Below are positions 34,825-46,724 of a stretch of DNA of 64,000 bases, piece by piece. Every line of letters begins with the position of its first letter. The first letter of the stretch is position 1. Source of the stretch: Takakia lepidozioides. Lineage: Eukaryota > Streptophyta > Takakiopsida > Takakiales > Takakiaceae. The notes beneath the pieces are model-generated. The model saw only the letters and a program-made list of their open reading frames with translations, had not been told where the DNA came from and did not search any database. The position numbers and the translations under genes were made by a program. Location of the stretch: the NCBI GenBank assembly GCA_030704615.1, contig CM060731.1:684001-748000 (forward strand), written 5' to 3'.

Positions 34825-36545
34825 ATGGCCGGCACAAGCAGGTGTAGCTTTAAAAACTCCCTCTTTTCGTCTTCTGTTTCACGTTTTGTGTTGGCATGTT
34901 CTGAATTCATGTGTTGGCCTGTTCTCAGTTTTGTGTTGGCCCGCTCTCGATTCATATGGCCTGTTCAAGATTCAATTCGTTTCGATCCTGCTTCATTCTC
35001 TGCTGCACTGCACTGTCTTCAGTGCTTCAGTCCGTGCTTTAGTGCACTTTAGGTTTCTGTTTCATTGTTTGCTTCGTTGTTTGCTTCAATGCTATTTCAT
35101 TCTCTGTCAATTCATTTCACTCTTGCTCCATTCTGTGCTTCAGTGCATTCCTGAGTCATTGCTTCACTATTGTTTTTCAATTCACCGATGGTTTGTAGGG
35201 TGGTTTTGTGTGGTGGTTTTGTGTGCAATTGGGTTTGTGTGTGCTTGTTCTGGTCGATTAGGGTAATGGTTTAGGATGGCGGGAGATTACCGTGCTGGTT
35301 GTATTGCTTGTTTTGTTCATTGTGGTGGTTTATTGAGGACGGTGGTTTCGGAAATGCTCGGATGTTTATTTCTCAACCGTTTTCTTGATCCCCAAATCCA
35401 ACGTTAGTTGATGCATTTCTTCCCATTCAAATTCGATTCTGAATGGAAATTTTCATTTCTTATCCAATTATGTCGAATTCGGCAATTCTGAAAAACCACG
35501 ATAGCCCAGTCTACTTGTATTCTACAGTAGACATATGCTAACAGTAGGCTTCGTGCAGGCCAGAGTAGAGTATTCGTAGACCCATGTCATGCACATGAGC
35601 AACCAAAAACTGGAACCTCCACTGCCCAGTGGAGGTTCGCGTGAATTCTGTATGCGGAAGCTGAAAGGCATTTTTTTAAAGTAAGGACGAAATCGGATAA
35701 TTACGGGAAAATTGAATCAGTTTGAGACGATGTGGGAACGAGTGATGGAATCATATGTGTAACATTGTAGGTGTGACACATACTTTCCAATGAGACTGGG
35801 ATACGATAATTGGGAACCTCCACTACCCAGTGGAGGTTCGATATTTCTTTGGGTTAGCCAGTTACACACTATGATTAGTTTTAATGTTAGAATGAGAAAG
35901 AGGAACGAGGGTGGGGAACCGGTGTCTGACGATGAGTACAAGACAGCTAGATTAAATTGGAGCAAGAGACGGTGTTCAGTAGACGTGATGGAAGCGGACC
36001 GTCCAGATCAAAAACATGGTGTTTCGGAACCAGATGAAAAATCCAGTTGGGGGTCTACCGAGCCGAACAAAGTGTCTGTCAATGACAAAAATGTTACTGT
36101 AGAACCCCCGCGGAACGCATCCGAATCTCCGAGCAATACACCTGAAGTCATCTGTAAGGATACCCTGGCGGAAATAAGAGAAAGCGTTCATGTAAACAAT
36201 GATATCAACGGATCTCCTGCCTACTCCCAAGATTATCCAACATACACCCCTTCAGATCATTCCCCAGACACATTGGCGGCGATACGAGTGACCGTTTTTG
36301 GATATCCAGCATCTCTGGGTTACTCGCCAGCATCTCCTGAATCCACATCAGGATCTGAAAGATATTATCCTCCAAACTTCCTCCTGGACACTGAAACGAG
36401 CGGGGGAGTCCTGGAACTACTGGACGTCTCCGGATCTCCAGGATACTCCCTTGCGTCTCCTGATAGTATCACCGGATCCCCAAAATATACCCCTCCAGAC
36501 TATTCGCCTGATACACTCAGAGAGATAATAAGGAGCATTATGTAG
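34825..36545 (+). CDS. Ser/Pro/Tyr-rich protein with CTD-like motifs
   Basis: Proposed exons are 34,825-34,841 (ATG, MAGTS plus two bases) and 35,891-36,545, giving about 224 residues. Donor CAG/GTGTAG and acceptor TTAG/AATG keep the frame. The 1.05-kb intron is T-rich and holds two copies of the element's palindrome. The N-terminal half is charged (MRKRNEGGE, KRRCSVD). The C-terminal half repeats Tyr/Ser/Pro strings such as GSPAYS, YTPSDHSPDTLAAIR, GYSPASPES, GSPGYSLASPDS and YTPPDYSPDTLREII. The [S/C]xDTLxxI module recurs three times (CKDTLAEIR, SPDTLAAIR, SPDTLREII). YSPASP and YSLASP resemble the RNA polymerase II CTD heptad. It appears disordered, and the frame is intact. Function unknown. 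Confidence 0.6.
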
Positions 36546-36868
36546 TTATTGGGTATATAATCTAGAATCGTCTGAATATAGTGCGAGAAGTTCCTTAGTA
36601 TATTTTGGACGAATTAGATTCGAAGATTTCTATTGTAGATTAGTCATGTTTCAGGATGATGTACTCAATGGCTCCTAAGCCTCATTTTCATTAAAGTTTT
36701 TTTCTTCAACATCTGAAAAAAATGGAGGATTTCGCATTTCATGTGGAAATACTCGTACATACGAACCTCCACTGTCCAGTGGAGGTTCTCATTTCTGGAA
36801 TGATGGATGCTAGTAAGAGAGATCTTGTTATTTGATTATCTAATAAATTTGTGTTTGGTTGTAACAGA

Positions 36869-39800
36869 AGACATCATACACCACCAAATTGCGTCCCGGG
36901 ATTGATTGGAGATATTTGTGGCGCATTCGTATGCCGGAAGTCCTCACATTTCAAAACTGAGCATACCGCTATTTTTGAGCTTAACCCAGAGGTGACAGAT
37001 TGGGGCATCGTGCTTGTCGGTACACCTCCTGATCACAAATTGTCTTTTCATTATAGAAGTCTTGGAGTAATAACAGACTTAAAATACGCAGAAGCTCTCG
37101 ATATAGAGCTTGAATCTGAAGAGGAAAACCCGATGTTGGTTTTGTTCCTGCATGAGGATGCGAGAACCCCCAGGACGTTTGGTTTCAAAGTGGAGGTGGG
37201 TCGTCTGAACAAGTCGTTGATGAGTGAATGCGTTGCACTGGGTTTTAGATTTCCAGACGAGGGCTCTGTATTTACAGACGTAGGTTTGTCGAGGGCCTGG
37301 AGTATTTTTCTGGATCTTCTGCACGCAATGGGGAACGACATTCGCAAGAAACGAGCACTAGAGGAAGCATCAAAGCCGAAGAGGGAAAAATGCAAGCCGT
37401 CGACAGCCGGCAATGATGACAATGAGGCCGGGACTTCCGCAGGAAAGAAGAAACAGAAGGAGGATCAGGATCCAGCATTGATGTCAGATAACAAGAGACC
37501 TAAAGCTAGGGAGATTTTTGACAAGGAAAAATGCGAGAAGATGGAGGAGAGGCTCAAGAAAGAATACAATGATGTATTTCCATTCGGATTCGAGAGTACC
37601 TTCCTTGTGAAGGTTTCCATGATGGAACTAGCTCCAAGGAGCATGGTTTACAGGCCGTTAAATATCAAGCATAAAGACGAAGTGAAAGCGCGACTCTTCC
37701 AACTTCATTTGTTCAACTCCAAACATCCGGTGTATCTTGCGCCAATCAACCCTTCCAATCCCGAGAAGATTGCTTCATCGCGACCGAAGCAATGGAAGGA
37801 GATGGACGTATCAAGGTTCTTCGTAATTGGTGGACAACACACCATCGTGGCAGCAAAGGTAATGGACTGCATTTCCTCCCAGACCTCTCTTTTAACGAAC
37901 CTCCATTGGGCAGTGGAGGTTGGTGTTGAACTACAAAATTGGATATGTCCCTACACTTTCAACTCTCTCACCCATTTTACATTAACTGTAGCAGGAACTT
38001 CTCGAGGATCTTTCCGATAGCGAACTGAAGGAGTACTACCGGAAGTGGCATGTGAAGATTGTATGGTCTACCGATGAACAAAAGCTCCTGAAGTTGTCAT
38101 AGCTCCTCAACGATCCCAATAAGGCGCAAAAGTTTGATACAACAATGCCGGAGAAAGTTGCGCATGCGCGAATGTTATTCAACCTGAGGGGGAAGCCAAG
38201 GAAATACAACGATCGTACCACAAAGTCCGAGACGAAACAATGGAAGGTATGCATTTATGGAATCAAAATCTACTATTCACATTCATTTTATGCTAAAGAA
38301 TACTTCTGTTGTCGAAGTGACAACTAATTTATCCTTGAATGAATGTGCAGGAGTTCATGTTTGCCTGTCATTTGATACTAGAAATGGGTAGCATTAAGGA
38401 GGCAATGGTCCTGGTACTTTGCGACGACGACGTTTGGAAGATCTGGGAAGATGTTTTCAAAAACTGGGAGCAGGGAAAGCTACTCGACGCTTGGGATACA
38501 GTACAAGGGTGAACAGCAACAGCTCACGAAATCTGCTATCGCAAAGCTACAAGGGTTGAACAGATGGCAGCTGATAAAAGTTGTGCAGAAAATCCTGGAC
38601 CTGAAATTGACCATTCGAGATTACAAAGGTCAAGACAAATCAATTCAAGGCATGAATAAGTACATAGACGACATGAAAATGCGCCGGTTTATTGTCGACG
38701 ATGTGATGGAAGTGTTGGGGTGGCCTCGGATGAGCAAACAATGCACGGAACCGTACACGAAGGACGAGTGGCGTGAAGTGAAGAGAAAGTAACACTTCAA
38801 TAAGGCAGAGTTCTCAACATTTAAAGACAAACTGGGGACGGATTACATCCAAAGCAAGATCAAGATGAACAGCCAGCGTGGTTGACGCCACATCATTTCC
38901 AAAGGCATGGACCTATAACCGCGGACAGAAGGTATGTGCCTATTTCCGCGGAATGATTTCTCCTTTCTAGTCATTACAGACTACATCTTTAACATCGTGC
39001 CGATCGATTGGATGAATGTAGGATGGATGAATATAACATTGATGAGTGCAAACAATGCGAAGGATTCATGAATGCACGATGGTTGAATGTAGAATGGATG
39101 AATGTAAGGGGAATGAGTGCGAACACTGCGATGGATTGATGTAGTTTTTTTTCCCTGAAAGCAATTTCGAACTTTGTTGGATTTCCTATCTTTCAATATC
39201 ATGTGGGGCCATGTCAACCCGTGAATGTGTGTTTTGTAATTAGTCATTCCGTTCGTACTTGGGACAAATGAACAGTCGCAGCAAGTCAAAATACTTTTAT
39301 GAAGATGAAGAAAGAGTACATAGAAATTTTAAAGGTCAATTTGACTCGGACTCATCATAATATATCCCCGCGTCCTCTGCATCCAAATCCAAAAAATTCA
39401 TAATTTCAGATCTGGGATGTCTACCCCCACGTGCAGATATTCTGGGATCAGGTGATGGAGCCTCGGACATGCGAAGTGTCATTTCTTCTGCATACACAGG
39501 AAGCAAAAACTGGGCAGAGGGCTGTCGAATACGGAATCGGTTTGTGATCCCAAGTGAAGATCCGACCACATGTGGAGATCCGGACACATGTCAGGATCCG
39601 ACCACATGTCGAGATAATCAGGATTCAGGGACACCGCTCAAGTGTTTTCCCTCCATGAACATATATTTTGTGTACTTGCGAACTCGCAAACCCAATGCAA
39701 TTCCCAACATGTCAATTCACAAAACATGAGAATGTGATAATCGGCGGCGATCATCACATTCCCTACAGAGAGTGACTGCTGATGGGAATTCTACTACCTC

Positions 39801-41813
39801 ACAAGTACCACTTTGAAGAAGGTCTAAATGTGACGATCGCCGCCGATCATCACATTTTCTTGAAGATTTCAGTTTCAATCGGGAAATGTAGGACTGAAAC
39901 ACGAAAACAAAACGATACAATTCACATTTTTGGGCGAAATGAAGATTTCTCTACATTCACACACAACAGTTTGAGTGATATGCAGCCCTAAGATCATGTT
40001 TTGATGGACAACTAACTTTGCAAGGGGGGAAAGATGCACGACTTAAACACGAAAGCAAAATAATGTGAACCACATTTCTGGCCGAAATGAAAAATACTCT
40101 GGAAAATCTTGAAGCACTGTAAGTGATGATCGGCACCGATCATCACTTCTATTTTGTTTTTTTAAATAAAAATTAAATATTTTTTAAAATTTATTTATTT
40201 AAAAATTAAAAGAAAAATACGGGGAAAAAAAAAAATAGTGCAGAAGTGATGATCGGTCCCGATCTTTGTTTTTTTTTTGGTTTTTTTTTGTTTAGGAAAA
40301 ATACGGGTTTTTTTTTTTTTTTTTTTTTCTTATTGTTCCAAAAAAAAAATTTGCTCTGGTTTGGTGTTTTGGTAGAGGTAGTCGATCATCTCTTCTGAGA
40401 CAAAACCACTCACGGCTGCTTTTGTTAAGTACGTCTCCTCCATCAAGAAAGCTTATGAGGATAGAGAAGATGCCATGGCAATTATTTCAGCGAGTTTCAA
40501 GACTCATTACGCTATCATGGGTGGAGAAACAAAATTCGCCGATGCCAAGTCCCGTCTGCGACTCGCACCGAAGAAACGGTTTGACAACATAGCGATGGTG
40601 TTCGTCAATACAGTTTCTGAAGACGACTATGTCGTATTTGAGTCCAACGATTATGTGAACATAATGGAGGCCTTTGTGGCTCAGAATATGAACACGAGTG
40701 CTTTTGTTTTCTTCTCGACGCAACCGTCCTCGGCCAATCTGGTCTCCTACATCCGAAATGGTCCCGGAAGAACATCGTATCTTGTCCGTCAGGGATTTTA
40801 TGTTCCGGGAGAGTATGAAAATATTTACAAAAACAGCAAGAAGACTTTCTCTCGGACTGTACTGTGCCTGGACTATGTTTTTCCAGCGACACCTGAGGAG
40901 ATGCAGAATCCGGACGAGCACATCTCCACCGTACTGTTAATCGAGCCAATACAGCCGATTCTGGAAGGGCCCTCTGAGAAGCCATCAGTTTTCCCTGTTT
41001 TGTCGAGACGGGATGTCCGTTGTCAACATCTTCGGAGGCGTGATGTTGACGTACGCCCTTCATGTAAGTGTAAAAAAAAAATACATTTTAAATACGAATT
41101 TTACATTTTTGATCCAACACGTCTTCTGTTTTACTGACTGGGTTTATTTGCAGGCAAGAAACATTCGAGTGCTCGACATCAACCACTCAACCAAGAAAAA
41201 GTTTTGCAAAAAAAAAGTTGAAGCTAATTTTAAGAAGCTTCAAACTGAGAATGACAATGTTGCTGAAGAGGATGACGGCGGAGACGATGATGAGGATGAG
41301 GAGGAGGAAGATGAAGACTTGGAAGAAGGAGGCGGACATTCCGAACACGTATAGGAGGACGAGGGCATCGATGGTAACGGGGACAACGAGGGCCACGATG
41401 GTGACAATGCAGACCGTTGGGAGGCTGGACACCTGGATGTGATTCAGGACTTCAGAACTCAGTCACAGGATGGTATTGAGAACATTACCCAAGACGTTGC
41501 GGTCCACAATGTCGTGATTCTGGATGGGGATTCGTCGAGTTCAAGCGAGAGAACTAAGAGTAATCCTGCTTCACCATCAAGGGGTGCGGAGGCGAGCTCA
41601 ATCGAGGTGCGCGGCAATTTGATTGGGAGTGCAGACGACTGGTTCAAACCTATAGAAGGGGACGAGCCGGCCGCAAAAATGGACAGTGGTGACAGAGGCA
41701 GGACTAAAAACCCGTCTCCAAAAAAAAACAGCGGAGGCAGAGGCCGAACTCAGAGCCCAACTCGCTCTCAAAGTGTCTCCCAGCATGTCAATTTGGATGC
41801 AGATAACGAATGA
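36869..41813 (+). pseudogene. ParB-like plus DNA-methyltransferase-like protein, decayed
   Basis: Proposed exons are 36,869-37,858, 37,995-38,246, 38,351-38,931, about 40,381-41,063 and 41,154-41,813, with good GT-AG borders. Exon 1 has an N-terminal domain, a Lys-rich linker and then a ParB/sulfiredoxin-like segment ending FFVIGGQHTIVAAK, where ParB proteins have a G-x-R motif. Exon 4 resembles a methyltransferase, with MVFVNTVSEDDYV in the place of the DPPY box and TSAFVFFST as the following strand. GMSVVNIFGGVMLTYALH, then RNIRVLDIN, corresponds to motif I. This is the permuted order of beta-class enzymes. DPPY and FxGxG are degraded. Lesions are TAG at 38,100, shifts near 38,490, 38,880 and 41,000, and TAG at 41,352. 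A very acidic, Ser-rich tail ends it. Confidence 0.5.
39730..40270. repeat. Second cluster of GATCGG..CCGATC palindromes
   Basis: Four hairpins lie in the long intron of the ParB/methyltransferase-like gene: 39,730-39,761 (GTGATAATCGGCGGCGATCA core), 39,826-39,857 (GTGACGATCGCCGCCGATCA core), 40,120-40,149 (GTGATGATCGGCACCGATCA core) and a half copy at 40,243-40,268. They share GTGATGATCGGC with the array at 31.8-32.6 kb. T runs follow the last two as in that array. Confidence 0.75.
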
Positions 41814-41992
41814 CACCTGGAGATTTATGGTGTCTTCAAGCATTATAAATAGAACAAATTGTGTGTATTGCATCTGGTTGTGTTCTGGTTGTGTTTTTGG
41901 CAATACCTGATCTGTATCTTAACATTTCCCACATTCTTGAACTTTACATGTGACTGACGGTAAGAAAACTCGTATAGATCCATGAACGAAAA

Positions 41993-43048
41993 TTGGAGGA
42001 AATCACACAAACCCGGACAGAATCCATCGCAACTCAAACAGTGAGGAGGCAGGTGGACTTAACAATAAGGGCCAGCCCAACTGATCCGGTCAAACAAACA
42101 ACCTCCACTGCCCAATCGACGTTGCGAGATGGAGGAGATGAGTCGAAGATGGTCGTTGCTCACCGCGAAGGAAAAGAGAGCGAGCAGCACCATCAACAAA
42201 TTCGGAACCCCTCCCCGAAACGGGTATACACCTCATAACCATCTTAGCTATGTTCTTCTTTGTCGTTCTTCTAGTTTTCAAAATAAATTAATTGTTCTAT
42301 TATTCCACAGGATGATATGATTCACCCTCCAATCGACTATGACAAATCTGTGAACCCACAGGATTGGTATCGCCTCTCTGAGGGACCGAAAGGATCTCGA
42401 CCAGGATACTACGTCCTGGTTCTTGACGTCGGTTACCTTGGTGAGGTTTACATCCGAGATGGCCCGAGATCCCCTCCCGCAACCCATCCTTGTGTGTGCA
42501 CTAGAAAATTCAAGCTTGCAGTCCGAAATGGGTTGGACGACTTCCTGAAATGGGTCCTTAAGCATTTTGAGGTCTACTTTTGGAACACTGGACCGTTAGA
42601 AAATGTCCTGGATATAGGGCTGGCTTTGTTTGGAAGAAGGTTTTACAAGGTCAGGGAATTCAGCAATGAGAACTGCGTGAAGCATAGACAAACATTCAGT
42701 GCCGAATGGCCCAAATATCCGAAAACGCCAATATATCTTAAACGTCTCTACGACATTTTCACTGTAGACGACCTTGTAGCGTACAAATCAAACACACTTC
42801 TTATCGACACTGTAGAAAATATGTATAAGTCATACTTGAACCCAAAGTCGCTCGGTATCTTCCTTCCAAAATATAAAGCGCTCGTCGACCCATACAAGGA
42901 CATGTGTCTTCTTGGTGAACTCAAACCGCACCTGGAAGAGTTGCGGTTATCCGGAAAAGACGTTGATATATTCAACGTGGAAAAACCCATAGGATGTCCA
43001 CCGTATAATGACCCAAAGGTCAAATGCCTCTTGCTATGGGATTTGTAG
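41993..43048 (+). CDS. FCP1/HAD-like phosphatase-domain protein A, catalytic motif degenerate
   Basis: Exons 41,993-42,223 and 42,311-43,048 join in phase 0 across an 87-bp intron (CGG/GTATAC, CCACAG/GATGAT), giving about 322 residues without a stop. The first exon is disordered and charged. The second is an FCP1-homology domain: motif I YVLVLDVGYLGEVY, then FLKWVLKHFEVYFWNTG (the WTS region), YLKRLYDIF and NTLLIDTVENMY (the DD region). FCP1-type phosphatases need D-x-D-x-T/V in motif I. Here it reads D-V-G, and the second DD is D-T, so catalysis is unlikely. A binding role on phosphorylated Ser/Pro proteins is possible. It is a paralogue of B and C, and lies 180 bp after the methyltransferase-like gene. 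Confidence 0.65.
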
Positions 43049-43164
43049 TGACAGGTTTATCTTAGAAAACAAAAATTTCCTAACGCTTCATTGGAACAGT
43101 TTGAAACGTAGATGACTGCTCTAGATTTTCATGAACCTCGACTGTCCAGTGGACGTTTCTCCCA

Positions 43165-43959
43165 ATGTCAATCCTGTCTTTGGTTTATCTTGATTACCAC
43201 TTGAGTGGATGTATGAATTTCTCACAAATCGCAGCACCAGTTTCTCCAGTTGCGAAAGGATTGCGCTTGATAATTTTTGACATGAATGGAGTTTTGTGCA
43301 AAGTCTTGAAGCACCAGAAGAGCTACTGTGTCCCCCGAATGTCCGAGACAGACTACAAGATACTAGCTCTTGTTGGATTTCGACTTGTCTATAGGCGGGA
43401 AAAATATCGTGAGATGTGGACAGAGTTGAACAAACATTTCCGTCTAGGTATATGGAGCTGCATGATGTACAAGAACTTGCAGCCTATACTGGACTTTATG
43501 CTTCGGGGTCTTCCTCAGCTGGCATTCGTTATGTCTCAGGAAGATTGTATCTCATGTCCTACTTCTGTCTACCCTCAATTTATATCAGGATACGACCCGC
43601 CGAGTCTGTTCTTGAAGCCATTGATGACGGTCTGGCAAAGATTTGGTGGTCAGTACAACCTGAGTAACACTCTACTTATTGACGATTCAACTATTAAGTG
43701 TGTGTTGAACCCGCCTGAATCCTGCTTGATTCTAAAATCGTTTGAATCCGTTGAGACAGACTCTTGCTATCTCCATAAGGTTCTTCAGAAATATTTGCTT
43801 GGAATGAAGAAATCTCACACGATTTCTAGTTATCTCAGGGAAAAGAGGATAGGACTTAAGCCTTGTCAGAATGTTTCCACCGATCCCAAGTTTGAGCCTC
43901 TCCTGGATTATGTTGATGATTCTAATTACGGGAATATCCGATATGATGCTTCAAGATAA
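43165..43959 (+). CDS. FCP1/HAD-like phosphatase-domain protein B
   Basis: The frame is intact with 264 codons. The start ATG lies six bases after a copy of the 26-nt palindrome (43,133-43,158). An acceptor-like AAATCGCAG at about 43,223-43,231 could mean that the true start is in an upstream exon. Motif I is LRLIIFDMNGVLCKV, followed by FRLGIWSCMMYKNL, MSQEDCIS and NTLLIDDSTIKCVLNPP. The D-x-N-G signature replaces D-x-D, as in a plant group of FCP1-like HAD proteins that I recall as carrying D-x-N-G-(L/V)-L. The DD motif is intact, making B the least degraded of the three. Substrate unknown. Low-complexity tail with DYVDDSNYGN. Confidence 0.7.
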   Translation: MSILSLVYLDYHLSGCMNFSQIAAPVSPVAKGLRLIIFDMNGVLCKVLKHQKSYCVPRMSETDYKILALVGFRLVYRREKYREMWTELNKHFRLGIWSCMMYKNLQPILDFMLRGLPQLAFVMSQEDCISCPTSVYPQFISGYDPPSLFLKPLMTVWQRFGGQYNLSNTLLIDDSTIKCVLNPPESCLILKSFESVETDSCYLHKVLQKYLLGMKKSHTISSYLREKRIGLKPCQNVSTDPKFEPLLDYVDDSNYGNIRYDASR

Positions 43960-44345
43960 AGATTTTATTGATCAACCACGTCTGTGATTCAATGTTTATT
44001 TTTGATTGGTTTTTTTTATAGGTTGTATTGTTTTTCTAGAAAAACTGTTGTGTACTGTGATTTACTTTTCAATCTGAATTGACATGGAATTGTTTGCTAT
44101 TTCCTAGTTTCATCCAAGCGTTTCTCCACCCCATACCATCCCGATCCTCTGAGATACAGGCCTTCTCCGAAACTCGTCTCGGGGGCTTTTTCAAATCCGA
44201 CAACCTCCACTGTGCAGTGGAGGTTATCCCGTGTCTATACATTGACCTTGTAAGTTCGTTTCTGCAGGTTCATGGCGATGCTGCCGATGCCAATTTCTTG
44301 TCGGGACCTCCATTGGAATCCTCCATATCATAAATTCGTCTACAG

Positions 44346-46724
44346 AGGGACAACATTCACACTACTATTGAGATTTCTGTCATCGACGGTGAAGCATCAT
44401 CCAGGCACTTGGCTTCCCTTCAATTGCATGACCCTCTTCTTCAGTCCATTCCTGAAAAAGATGTTATGTCGCAAGATTGTTTAGGATTGAATGTCAAAGA
44501 TGGAAGCCAACTTGACAAATGTGCAGGGGATTTCGTGGACCTCACTCTACAATCCTCACGCTCCGTGTTAAGTGTCAATGGTGTGAAATCTACCTCGAGA
44601 ATGTCATCCGTTGAGGACGCGGCTGAGGCTGCGGCTCTGCAGCACAATGTTGCCTCTCTTCCCTCCTTCTCTCCACAGCACGAAGGTTGGACAGCCCAAA
44701 TCAGAAGAAGTCAGGTAAAATTACTTATATCTGAATTCTAACTCGTCCTTTTGTTTTCCTTAGTACTGGGTCTGATGTTCTTGTTTTACTCCAGGCCAGA
44801 AAATCTACGGATTGTGACCTTCCTATCAAACGACGTCTTTATTGGAAATCTGTTCCGAGGTAATCCCTTCGTTATGTGTGAATTCCATTCAGGATGTGGA
44901 GTGCTCAAGGGACAATTTCCATTCCGTTCCCCTTCTCCGAAACCCTTTCGACGAGGACAAAGACGAAACTTCAATTGCAACTTCTGGGCTTCCCGACCCT
45001 GCAGTGTTGGCGCAATGTTCTGCACCGAGGAAGCGGAATAGGGCCCCCAAACCATTTCCATCTCTTCTACAAATTGGTTCCACCGGAGAGAAGTCCTTCG
45101 TCAGAGACAAAGCAGACTCGAGGAAGAAAATGAATACCTCGGATTTACCGGGGTCTCGTCAAAACACGTCCATTGGAATGCCAAGCCCGCCATCGAGACT
45201 TCCAATAAGGCGACATCGGTATTATTTGATATCATTTCTCCACTTTTTTCTTTTTTCTGTTCGTTTGGTTATGCACTAATTAACTCCATCTTTTCTCAAC
45301 AGGCAGGGATGCAGCACGATACCTTCATCAATTTCCCTCCGTACAAGGTACTTTCCTGAACCTCCACTTGGTAGTCGATGTTCCTCTTCTTAGCAATATT
45401 AACCCTCCTCTTCAAACATTCCAAGCCCACAACATTGTGCAGTATTTTGCCATTTTCTACACAATCGTGTTGATCTTCCATACACTCAATCATTCTGGGT
45501 CGTGGGTATTTTTCATGGCAGAAACACTAATGACAGTGTGTGATTAACCTGCTCAGGATAACTTTGTCTCTCATCCTTTACATGCAACAGCGGGGAAGAG
45601 GAAACAGATGTTGTTAGTTTTGAGTGTCAACGGACTCTTCTGCTACCGGCCACCCCCAACCGGCGGTGAACTATTTAAGGAGAAATTTCGTTTCAGGAAT
45701 GTGACACTTCAAGTTCCTGACAGACCATTTGTGGTGCCTCGGCGTGGAGTCTTGGAGTTTCTGGACCTTGCATTGAAGCATTTTCACGTGGCCATTTGGT
45801 CATGTGCTGATAGAGGTGTTCTTTGTAGGATGTTGGAGAGCTTCGTCCCTAAGAAAATAACGAAGAAGTTTTGCTTCATATGGTCTGCTGAGGATTGTAA
45901 GGATACCACCGGTTATATCAGGCCCGAGATGAAATATCTCGTGAAGGATATTCGAAGTGTTATTGTCTGGTATCCTGGTAGACCATTTGCTACGCAGGGG
46001 CAAATACTTCTTGTAGATGATGAGCCATCAAAAGGCCTGTGAAACCCACAAAATACTGGATTCTTCCCTTTCTCATTCAAGCCTTCACCAAACGGATTGC
46101 ATAACCGGGATGATATGACAAAAGCAGTATGGCCATATATATTGGAGATGGCTGGAGCTTCAACAGTCGTTGATTACATTAGCGAGAACCGGGCAAAGTG
46201 TTCTCATAAACCTATTGATCGAGACCATGCCTGCTGGGCCTGGTATGGAAGATATCTTGATCCTCGTATTTGGAACCCACAACAAAAGGAACCTGATTAC
46301 CTTGGTAGGCACGTGGATCCCACTCTTCTCTTGTTTGTTCATAATTTGATTTTCCAATTCTTTTGCAGCTGCATTTGCACTCTTACCTCAACATATCCAT
46401 ATGCAAAACTTCCACTTTGGGCCCAACATTTGTCATTTCCATCGCCTCTCCCCAGTTACATTCAAGGAACGAATTCTAAAAGAGGAACAAGAGCTGCGTG
46501 ATTGGGAAGAATGGCGGGCGTGCCGGGAAGCTTCAAGGGCATCAAGTAGAGTTGGCAGTAACATTTCAGATGACAATGTCAGCCGGTTTCACCTTCCTGA
46601 AAGTATCTCCGTGTCCTCTGGAGCGGAGACCGTTGCAAGTGGCTGTGGTAACCGGAGGCGTCTTCGGACACATGCCTTGACTGCGAGCCGTTTGGGAGGA
46701 GGCTCAGTATTATTAATGAGTTAG
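44346..46724 (+). pseudogene. FCP1/HAD-like phosphatase-domain protein C, one stop
   Basis: The N-terminal region is Ser-rich and disordered (44,346-44,713, ending at CAG/GTAAAA) and then passes through short exons whose frames do not all agree, so its structure is uncertain. The domain exons read well: about 45,301-45,347 (FINFPPYK), 45,557-46,301 and 46,370-46,724. Motif I is LLVLSVNGLFCY, with Ser replacing the nucleophilic Asp. HFHVAIWSCADRG, WSAEDCKD and ILLVDDEPSKGL follow. A TGA at about 46,040 interrupts the frame, after which it continues through TKAVWPYILEMAG and WAWYGRYLDPRIW. The C-terminal exon is charged and Ser-rich. Without the Asp it would be a pseudophosphatase even if expressed. 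Confidence 0.55.

Noticed and set aside
34721-35266. 181-codon Cys/Leu-rich ORF resembling a membrane protein
   Set aside because: It covers the 5' leader and T-rich intron of the SP-rich gene. TTCATT/GTGCTTCAGTGC-type simple sequence explains the hydrophobic translation.
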